Of a stretch of DNA of 64,000 nucleotides, positions 19,371 to 27,762 are shown piece after piece (the first letter of the stretch is position 1; each line of letters begins with the position of its first letter). The translations under genes were made by a program, and so were the position numbers. The DNA comes from Stutzerimonas stutzeri (GTDB lineage Bacteria; Pseudomonadota; Gammaproteobacteria; Pseudomonadales; Pseudomonadaceae): contig DDKB01000016.1 in NCBI GenBank assembly GCA_002339675.1, positions 124,001 through 188,000 of the forward strand, written 5' to 3'. Below the pieces are notes generated by a model. It ran no database searches. It saw nothing but the letters and a program-made list of their open reading frames with translations, and was not told the origin of the DNA.

Positions 19371-20192
19371 ATGACTGACGTAACCGACTGGATCGGCCGT
19401 AGCGAAGCGGTACACGATCAGCTCAGCCGCAACCTGCTGATGCGCATCGCCGCCACGCTGGGCGAGGCGACGCCTGCCCACGGGGAGGCCCTGCCGCCGT
19501 TGTGGCAGTGGTGTTTCTTTCAGGAGCCAGTGGCGGAGTTTGGGCTGGGCGAGGATGGCCATCCAGCCCGCGGAGGCTTCCTGCCGCCGGCTGACAACCG
19601 CAACCGGATGTGGGCCGGCGGCCGTGTCGAGTTCATCGAACCGCTGACCGCCGGAGCCGAGGCGACGCGTGTCTCGACCATCACCCACATCGAGGAAAAG
19701 CAGGGGCGCACTGGCGCGCTGCTGTTCGTCACGGTGCAGCACGAGTACCGGCAGGAGGGCCGTCTGGCCATCCGCGAAGAGCAGGACATCGTCTACCGCG
19801 AACCCAGCCCGCCGAAAACCGCCAGCGGCGAGCCGATGGTCGCCGGTCAGTGGCGCGAGGCGGTGACGCCGACGCCGACGCTGCTGTTCCGCTATTCAGC
19901 CGTCACCTTCAACGGCCACCGTATCCATTACGACTGGCCCTATGTCACCGAAGCCGAAGGCTATGCCGGGCTGGTCGTTCACGGTCCGCTGATCGCCACG
20001 CTCAACCTACGCGCCTTCTGCCGCGCCAATCCCCAAGCGCGCCTGCGTCGCTTCGCCTATCGCGCCCTGCGCCCGTTGACGGTACCGCAACCCTTCGAGG
20101 TTGGCGGCCGCATCGTCGAGCCGGGCAAGGCGGAGCTCTGGGCCGGCGACCACAACGGCCTGGCGCAGAAGGCTGAAGTGGAATTCGAGTGA
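19371..20192 (+). CDS. ich: Itaconyl-CoA hydratase (FAS1-like/MaoC hot-dog fold)
   Basis: A 273-residue double hot-dog hydratase related to mesaconyl-C4-CoA hydratase. In the itaconate pathway it hydrates itaconyl-CoA to citramalyl-CoA. The C-terminal MaoC-like half carries F-N-G-H-R-I-H-Y-D at about 180-188 and G-L-V-V-H-G-P-L at 200-207, the usual position of the catalytic Asp/His pair. GGAG at 19361 supports the ATG at 19371. It is the first gene of the cluster and shares its promoter region with the LysR gene. Function is assigned from the combined presence of ict and ccl. Confidence 0.85.
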   Translation: MTDVTDWIGRSEAVHDQLSRNLLMRIAATLGEATPAHGEALPPLWQWCFFQEPVAEFGLGEDGHPARGGFLPPADNRNRMWAGGRVEFIEPLTAGAEATRVSTITHIEEKQGRTGALLFVTVQHEYRQEGRLAIREEQDIVYREPSPPKTASGEPMVAGQWREAVTPTPTLLFRYSAVTFNGHRIHYDWPYVTEAEGYAGLVVHGPLIATLNLRAFCRANPQARLRRFAYRALRPLTVPQPFEVGGRIVEPGKAELWAGDHNGLAQKAEVEFE

Positions 20193-20206
20193 GGTGCGTG
20201 GCGGGA

Positions 20207-20396
20207 CTCCGGCCCCTCACCCTCTCCCCAGGGGGGGCGAGGGGACTGCATCTGCAGGGCGTCAGGGCCGCGGCAGATAGTCAGCCGCAGAAGATCATCG
20301 GCTGGTGGATTTCAAGGTAAAGGCCCTGGCAGTCAATCAAGTCGAAAGCGAATGCAGCCCCCTCTCCCTGAGGGAGAGGGCTGGGGTGAGGGGGAG
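20207..20396. repeat. CCCTCTCCC-type intergenic repeat pair
   Basis: The gap between ich and the dehydrogenase gene holds two related GC-rich elements: one at about 20212-20245 (CCCCTCACCCTCTCCCC then G-runs) and a clean hairpin at 20360-20380 (9-bp stem CCCTCTCCC/GGGAGAGGG, loop TGA) followed by CTGGGGTGAGGGG. This motif is a widely dispersed intergenic repeat in gammaproteobacteria. It may reduce read-through from ich. Confidence 0.6.
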
Positions 20397-20439
20397 AGGT
20401 CGACCTATTCACCGTCGCCCATTTTTCTGAGGAATCGAG

Positions 20440-21603
20440 ATGAATCCGTACCTGAACGAGGAATACAACGCCATCCGCGAAGGCGTTCGCGCCCTCTGTG
20501 CTGAATTTCCCGCCGACTACTGGCGCAAGCTCGACGAGGAGAAGGGTTTCCCGGAAGCCTTCGTCAAGGCGATGACCGAAGCCGGCTGGCTCTCAGCGAT
20601 GATTCCGGAAGAATACGGCGGCTCAGGCCTTGGCCTGGCCGAGGCCTCGGTGATCCTCGAGGAAGTGAACTGCTGCGGCGGTAACTCCGGCACCATCCAC
20701 GGGCAGATGTACAACATGTTCACCTTGCTCAGGAACGGTAGCGAGGAGCAGAAGCGTACCTACCTGCCCAAGCTGGCCAATGGTGAGCTGCGCCTGCAGT
20801 CCATGGGCGTGACCGAGCCGACCACCGGCACCGACACGACCAAGATCAAGACCACGGCGGTGAAGCAGGGCGACAAGTACGTCATCAATGGCCAGAAGGT
20901 GTGGATCTCGCGCATCCAGCATTCGGACCTTATGATCCTCCTGGCGCGCACCACGCCGCTGGCCGAGGTGAAGAAGAAGTCCGACGGCATGTCGATCTTT
21001 CTCGTCGACTTGCGTGAGGCCATCGGCAACGGCCTGACCGTGCAGCCGATCGCCAACATGGTCAACCACGAAACCAACGAGCTGTTTTTCGACAACCTGG
21101 AAATCCCCGCCAGCAGCCTGATCGGCGAGGAGGGCAAGGGCTTTCGCTACATCCTCGACGGGCTGAATGCCGAGCGCACCCTGATCGCCGCCGAGTGCAT
21201 CGGCGACGGCCGCTGGTTCATCGAGAAATCCGCGCAGTACGCGCGCGATCGTGTCGTGTTCGGCCGGCCCATCGGGCAGAACCAGGGGGTGCAGTTTCCC
21301 ATTGCCGAGGCGCATATCGAGATCGAGGCGGCCGACCTGATGCGCTGGCGCGCCTGCGAGGAATACGACGCCGGGCGCAATGCCGGAGCGGCGGCGAACA
21401 TGGCCAAATACCTGGCGGCGAAGGCCAGCTGGGAGGCCGCCAACGCCTGCCTGCAGACCCACGGCGGCTTCGGCTTCGCCAACGAATACGACGTCGAACG
21501 TAAATTCCGCGAGACGCGGCTGTACCAGGTCGCGCCGATCTCCACCAACCTGATCCTGTCGTACGTGGCCGAGCACCTGCTCGAGCTGCCGCGCAGTTTC
21601 TGA
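20440..21603 (+). CDS. Acyl-CoA dehydrogenase of the itaconate cluster
   Basis: A 387-residue FAD-dependent acyl-CoA dehydrogenase with full N-terminal, middle and C-terminal domains. The family segments E-P-T-T-G-T-D (about 126-132), V-W-I-S-R-I-Q (about 155-161) and G-G-F-G-F (about 345-349) are present. The C-terminal motif that in most members holds the catalytic Glu (Y-E-G-T) reads V-A-P-I-S-T-N, so the general base must lie elsewhere or the chemistry differs. In this cluster it could act on methylsuccinyl-CoA, feeding the itaconyl-CoA steps; that is inference. A GAGGAA site precedes the ATG. Confidence 0.85.
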   Translation: MNPYLNEEYNAIREGVRALCAEFPADYWRKLDEEKGFPEAFVKAMTEAGWLSAMIPEEYGGSGLGLAEASVILEEVNCCGGNSGTIHGQMYNMFTLLRNGSEEQKRTYLPKLANGELRLQSMGVTEPTTGTDTTKIKTTAVKQGDKYVINGQKVWISRIQHSDLMILLARTTPLAEVKKKSDGMSIFLVDLREAIGNGLTVQPIANMVNHETNELFFDNLEIPASSLIGEEGKGFRYILDGLNAERTLIAAECIGDGRWFIEKSAQYARDRVVFGRPIGQNQGVQFPIAEAHIEIEAADLMRWRACEEYDAGRNAGAAANMAKYLAAKASWEAANACLQTHGGFGFANEYDVERKFRETRLYQVAPISTNLILSYVAEHLLELPRSF

Positions 21604-21642
21604 CGCTGCCAACAGGCGATGCATCCGAGCAGAGTCGGACCA

Positions 21643-21721
21643 ACGCGTGGAAAAGGCTTCGCCGTTTTCCACCCTACGGCGGCAGGTTTGTAGGGTGGAT
21701 GTCGCGAAGCACATCCACGCG
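21643..21721. repeat. Two GTAGGGTGG-family hairpins
   Basis: GTGGAAAA/TTTTCCAC (21647-21654 with 21665-21672) and GTGGATGT/ACATCCAC (21695-21702 with 21711-21718) form two adjacent hairpins, with CACCCTAC and GTAGGGTGG between them in opposite orientation. It sits in the middle of the itaconate gene cluster, before the VOC gene. Confidence 0.65.
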
Positions 21722-21742
21722 GGCATTGATCAAGGAGAAACC

Positions 21743-22135
21743 ATGCAAATCGACCACCTCGACCATCTGGTCCTCACCGTCGCCGATCTCGACGCAACCG
21801 TCGACTTCTACACCCGCGTGCTCGGCATGCAGGCGGTGACCTTCGGCGAAGGGCGCCAAGCGCTGACCTTCGGCAGCCAGAAGATCAACCTGCACCAGGT
21901 CGGGCGCGAATTCGAGCCCAAGGCGGAGCGGCCCACGCCGGGTTCGGCGGACCTTTGTTTCATCGTCGCCACACCTTTGGAGCAGGTGATCGCGCATCTT
22001 GAAGCGCAGCAGGTCGCCATTGTCGAAGGACCAGTCAAGCGTACCGGAGCCACCGGACCAATCCGCTCGGTGTACCTGCGCGACCCCGATTCCAACCTTA
22101 TCGAACTGTCCAACCTGATGGAGTCTGGCGCATGA
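21743..22135 (+). CDS. VOC-family (glyoxalase/dioxygenase-like) protein
   Basis: A 130-residue single VOC domain made of two beta-alpha-beta-beta-beta units. Likely metal ligands are a His in H-L-D-H-L-V-L-T-V (residues 5-13) and a Glu in N-L-I-E-L-S-N near 120-126. AAGGAG just before the ATG is a strong ribosome site. Its last 4 bases overlap the MmgE/PrpD gene (ATGA), so the two are coupled. In the itaconate setting it might act on a side product or a lactone/CoA ester, but no activity can be assigned from sequence. Confidence 0.8.
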   Translation: MQIDHLDHLVLTVADLDATVDFYTRVLGMQAVTFGEGRQALTFGSQKINLHQVGREFEPKAERPTPGSADLCFIVATPLEQVIAHLEAQQVAIVEGPVKRTGATGPIRSVYLRDPDSNLIELSNLMESGA

Positions 22136-23484
22136 GCCAGCACACCCAGGCGTTGACCGAATTCCTCGCTGGTCTGCGTTACGAACAGATCCCCGACGCC
22201 GTCCTGGCGCGCACCGAGGATTTGTTTCTCGACTGGCTCGGCTCAGCCCTGGCCAGCGCAGGCGCGCATCCAATCCCGCTGTTCGAGCGTTACGCGCAGA
22301 AGATGGGCCCGGCCGATGGCCCGGCGCGCGTCCTGGTCAACGGCCAAAGCAGCTCGGCTTATTTCGCCGCGCTGGTGAACGCCGCCAGCTCGCATCTGGT
22401 CGAGCAGGACGACTTGCACAACAGCTCGGTGCTGCACCCGGCCACGGTGGTGTTTCCCGCTGCGCTGGCGGCGGCGCAGGATCTCGGCAAGTCAGGCCGC
22501 GAATTGCTGGTGGCCTCGGTGGCCGGCTACGAGGCGGGCATTCGTATCGGTGAGTTCCTGGGGCGCTCGCACTACCGCATCTTCCACACCACCGCGACGG
22601 TCGGCACCCTGGCCGCGGCGGTGGCCGTCGGTAAGCTGATGGACTTCGACCAGCAGCAGTTCACTGATCTGCTGGGCAGCGCCGGCACCCAGGCCGCCGG
22701 ACTCTGGGAATTTTTGCGCGACGCGGCGGACTCCAAGCAGCTACACACCGCCAAGGCCGCCGCCGATGGCCTGCTCGCCGCCTACCTGACCGCAGATGGC
22801 CTGACCGGAGCGCAGAACATTCTCGAGGGCGAGCAGGGCATGGCGGCGGGTATGTCCAGCGACGCCGATCCGAGCAAATTGTCGAATCGCCTCGGCAGCC
22901 GCTGGGCGCTGGCCGAGACCTCTTTCAAATTCCACGCCTCGTGCCGCCATACCCACCCGGCGGCCGATGCACTGCTGGCGCTGATGCAGCGCGAAGGGCT
23001 GCGGGACGAGGACATTGCGTCGGTCACCGCCCGCGTGCACCAGGGCGCCATCGATGTGCTCGGCCGCGTGACCGTGCCGCAGACGGTGCATCAGGCGAAG
23101 TTCAGCATGGGCACGGTGCTCGGCCTGATCGCCCTGTATGGCAAGGCCGGGCTGACCGAATTCCACAGTTATGCGCTCAGCGACCCTCGCGTCGGCGCGT
23201 TCCGCGAGAAGGTCTCGATGACCCTCGATCCTCTGGTGGACGCCGCCTATCCCGCACGCTGGCTCGGTCGTGTGACGGTCGAGACGGCCGACGGCCGCAC
23301 GCTGCACGGCGCCATCGATGAACCCAAGGGCGATCCGGGCAACACCCTGAGCCGCAGCGAGCTGGAAGACAAATTCCGCCGTCTGGTGCAGTTCTCCGCG
23401 GCGCGCAAACCCTCTGCGGCAGACGAAATGATCGAGACGGTCTGGCGGCTGCGTGAGGTCGACGATCTGGGCGTTCTGCGGTGA
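22132..23484 (+). CDS. MmgE/PrpD-family protein
   Basis: A 450-residue member of the MmgE/PrpD family, which includes 2-methylcitrate dehydratase and the eukaryotic cis-aconitate decarboxylase that makes itaconate. The N-terminal all-helical domain spans about 1-270, with L-D-W-L-G-S-A near 35-41, an H-L-V-E-Q-D-D-L-H motif near 86-94 and F-H-x-x-C-R-H-T-H-P near 266-275; the smaller mixed domain follows. Its start overlaps the VOC gene by 4 bases. In this cluster a hydro-lyase or decarboxylase acting on a C5-C6 dicarboxylate is plausible, but its exact reaction is unknown. Confidence 0.82.
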   Translation: MSQHTQALTEFLAGLRYEQIPDAVLARTEDLFLDWLGSALASAGAHPIPLFERYAQKMGPADGPARVLVNGQSSSAYFAALVNAASSHLVEQDDLHNSSVLHPATVVFPAALAAAQDLGKSGRELLVASVAGYEAGIRIGEFLGRSHYRIFHTTATVGTLAAAVAVGKLMDFDQQQFTDLLGSAGTQAAGLWEFLRDAADSKQLHTAKAAADGLLAAYLTADGLTGAQNILEGEQGMAAGMSSDADPSKLSNRLGSRWALAETSFKFHASCRHTHPAADALLALMQREGLRDEDIASVTARVHQGAIDVLGRVTVPQTVHQAKFSMGTVLGLIALYGKAGLTEFHSYALSDPRVGAFREKVSMTLDPLVDAAYPARWLGRVTVETADGRTLHGAIDEPKGDPGNTLSRSELEDKFRRLVQFSAARKPSAADEMIETVWRLREVDDLGVLR

Positions 23485-23487
23485 GTG

Positions 23488-23662
23488 GGTAGGGTGGGCT
23501 TTAGCCCACCGGCAGGCAGATTGGTGGGCTGAAGCCCACCCTGCATGGCTGGCCTGACTCGTAGGGTGGATGACGGCGAAGCCTCATCCACCAAAGGGGC
23601 GCCAGAGTCCCTAGGGGCTTGAACAAACGCGTGGAAATGGCTTCGCCGATTTCCACCCTACG
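23488..23662. repeat. Block of four GTAGGGTGG-family hairpins
   Basis: Between the MmgE/PrpD gene and ict lie four perfect 8-bp hairpins: 23493-23510, 23523-23540, 23566-23591 and 23631-23656. The first two are GGTGGGCT/AGCCCACC with 2-base loops, the third GTGGATGA/TCATCCAC, the fourth GTGGAAAT/ATTTCCAC. Cores GTAGGGTGG and CCACCCTAC recur. It interrupts an otherwise co-directional operon. Confidence 0.7.
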
Positions 23663-23683
23663 CCGAATGTGCAGGAACCGAAC

Positions 23684-24889
23684 ATGAACAAGAACCAAGT
23701 CAAACCCCGCCCGCTCGATGGCATCACCGTGGTCAGCCTCGAGCACGCCATCGCCGCGCCGTTCTGCACGCGCCAGCTGGCCGACCTCGGCGCACGGGTG
23801 ATCAAGATCGAGCGGCCCGGTGCCGGCGACTTCGCCCGCGGCTACGACGAGCGGGTCGACGGCCTCGCCTCGCATTTCGTCTGGACCAATCGATCCAAGG
23901 AAAGCCTGACCCTGGACGTCAAGCAACCTGCCGCAGGCGAAGTGCTGGACCAGCTGCTGTCGAAGGCCGACGTGCTGGTGCAGAACCTCGCGCCGGGCGC
24001 CGCGGCGCGCATGGGGCTCTCCTTCGAGGCGCTGCACGAGCGCTTCCCGCGACTGATCGTCTGTGACATTTCCGGCTACGGCGAGGGTGGCCCCTACGAA
24101 CAGAAGAAGGCCTACGACCTGCTGATCCAGAGCGAGGGCGGCTTTCTCTCGGTCACCGGCGGGCCGGGCGAGACCGAGATGGCCAAGGCCGGCTGCTCCA
24201 TCGCCGACATCGCCGCCGGCATGTACGCCTACACCGGCATCCTCTCGGCACTGATGTTGCGCGACAAAACGGGCGAGGGCAGCCGCGTCGACGTTTCCAT
24301 GCTCGAAAGCCTGGTCGAATGGATGGGCTACCCGCTGTACTACGCCTACGAAGGCGCACCGCCACCCCCGCGCGCCGGTGCCGCGCACGCGACCATCTAC
24401 CCCTACGGGCCATTCCCGACCGGCGACGGCGGCACCGTGATGCTCGGCCTGCAGAACGAGCGCGAGTGGTTGCTGTTCTGCGAGAAGGTCCTGCTGCAGC
24501 CCGCGCTGACCAGCGATACGCGTTTTTGCAGTAACTCCCAGCGTTCGGAACACCGCGAGGCCTTGCGCGCGATCATTGTCGAGGCGTTCGGCAGCCTGAG
24601 CGCTGATGAGGTGATCGCGCGCCTGGATGCCGCGCCGATCGCCAATGCCCATGTCAACGACATGGCCGGGGTCTGGGCGCATCCGCAGCTGGAGGCGCGC
24701 CAGCGCTGGAGCGAGGTCGGCAGTCCGGCCGGCCGCCTGCCGGCGTTGCTGCCGCCGGGGCGCAACAGTGCGTTTGCGCCGCGCATGGACCCGATTCCCG
24801 CGCTGGGCCAGCACACCGACGCGCTCCTGCGGGAACTGGGCTACGCCGCGGACGATATCCAGCGCCTGCGCGCGCAGGGGGCGGTTTGA
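23684..24889 (+). CDS. ict: Itaconate CoA-transferase (CaiB/BaiF family III)
   Basis: A 401-residue family III CoA-transferase that would load CoA from succinyl-CoA onto itaconate. The catalytic Asp of the family is at about 175 in S-I-A-D-I-A-A-G; N-R-S-K-E-S-L-T-L-D near 69-78 and G-Y-G-E-G-G-P-Y near 131-138 are typical family segments. AGGAA precedes the ATG at 23684. An AANAANAA motif (AACAAGAA) begins right after the start codon, a likely Hfq/Crc site. It is followed by ccl 88 bases later. Substrate is inferred from ich and ccl. Confidence 0.87.
   Translation: MNKNQVKPRPLDGITVVSLEHAIAAPFCTRQLADLGARVIKIERPGAGDFARGYDERVDGLASHFVWTNRSKESLTLDVKQPAAGEVLDQLLSKADVLVQNLAPGAAARMGLSFEALHERFPRLIVCDISGYGEGGPYEQKKAYDLLIQSEGGFLSVTGGPGETEMAKAGCSIADIAAGMYAYTGILSALMLRDKTGEGSRVDVSMLESLVEWMGYPLYYAYEGAPPPPRAGAAHATIYPYGPFPTGDGGTVMLGLQNEREWLLFCEKVLLQPALTSDTRFCSNSQRSEHREALRAIIVEAFGSLSADEVIARLDAAPIANAHVNDMAGVWAHPQLEARQRWSEVGSPAGRLPALLPPGRNSAFAPRMDPIPALGQHTDALLRELGYAADDIQRLRAQGAV
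23687..23694 (+). promoter_or_regulatory. Candidate Hfq/Crc catabolite-repression motif at the ict start
   Basis: AACAAGAA is an exact AANAANAA motif located immediately after the ict ATG. In Pseudomonas, Hfq with Crc binds such motifs near start codons and blocks translation when preferred carbon sources are present. Confidence 0.5.
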
Positions 24890-24977
24890 CCGGCATGTCG
24901 GGCGCGTGGTGGTTCGCGTTGGCGGCGCCTGCCGTTGCCCGGCGAGCGGGCCTCACCTCAGCGATTCAGGAGCAGCC

Positions 24978-26850
<1,873 letters not shown>

Positions 26851-26972
26851 TCGAGCTTGGGCAGCCCTTGGCTGAGTTGCTCAGCGCTACCTAGCGTTCT
26901 GTTGAAACGTGGGTGCGAGGCCCGCTGAGTCCGGCAAGCTGGCCTCGGTTCGCCGCTACGTCCGGGCGAGGG

Positions 26973-27380
26973 TCAGTGGCGGGGGCCTTCGTCCGGCATG
27001 CTCATCAGCTGCCGTTCCATGTTCCAGTCGAACGGCTCGTCGTTTTCCTCGGCTTCGTAGCGCCGCTCTTCCAGGCGCTGGAAGAGCTCGATTTCTTCAT
27101 CCGGCATGAAATGCAGGCAGTCGCCGCCGAAATACCAGAGCAGATCGCGCGGCACCAGGTGAGCAATCTGCGGGTAACGATGGAAGACCTGGCAGATCAT
27201 GTCCTGACCCATGTGCCGCTCTTCCGGCACGTTTTGCAGGTTCATGATCAGCTCGTCGAAGCGTTCGAGGAACAGCGCGTGGCTTTCTTCCGATACCTGC
27301 TCGGTTTCGCCCATCGCCAGCAGGATGCCGCGCAAATGGGCCAGAAGAGCCAGATTGTGGTCGTGGTATGGGTTGGCCAT
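26973..27380 (-). CDS. PA2817-family conserved protein
   Basis: A 135-residue soluble acidic protein with no signal peptide or membrane segment, closely resembling the small P. aeruginosa protein PA2817 that I recall beside a FadE-like gene, as here. It is rich in helices, with an R-Y-P-Q-I-A-H-L-V-P-R-D-L-L-W-Y-F-G-G-D-C-like central segment. No function is known. AGGTGAACC before the ATG fits a ribosome site. Its target or partner may be the FadE-like enzyme encoded upstream on the same strand. Confidence 0.7.
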   Translation of the reverse strand: MANPYHDHNLALLAHLRGILLAMGETEQVSEESHALFLERFDELIMNLQNVPEERHMGQDMICQVFHRYPQIAHLVPRDLLWYFGGDCLHFMPDEEIELFQRLEERRYEAEENDEPFDWNMERQLMSMPDEGPRH

Positions 27381-27762
27381 GGTTCACCTGTGTCGATTGG
27401 GCGCGCGATTATACGGGCGCCGGGGTTAATTGGGGCGTGTGCTGTTGACTCGGCGGGCTACCCTGGGTTCGGTGCCGGGCTGGGGCGATCGTCGGACGGT
27501 AGGCTGAGGCAGGCTCTGAATCGCGGCTGTCTGCGGGTTCAGCGATGGGAACTGCTTTCAGGTTTCGAGCCAGCGCAGTTCGCCGCGGGGCGCGGCTTCC
27601 ACAGGAGAAGTGCGCTGGACGCGGCCCCTTGCAGGCGGCCGACTCGGGGCGAAGCTTTTGTACCCGAGCCGCGCTGTCTGCCGCGGGGCGCGTCTCTTAC
27701 AGGAGAAGGGCGCCGCGCGGGGTCCGCGTGTGCAGCCAACGCTGGTGATCGATTTCAACGAA
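27381..27762. other. Non-coding 382-base gap with paired REP-like motifs
   Basis: The stretch between the FadE-like gene and the PA2817-like gene holds no convincing coding frame. It contains two direct copies of a GCCGCGGGGCGCG...ACAGGAGAAG element (27582-27610 and 27680-27708), 98 bases apart, with a hairpin CTCGGG/CCCGAG between them. These resemble the dispersed 'GCGGGGCGCG-CTCCTACAGGAG' repeats of pseudomonads. Confidence 0.55.
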
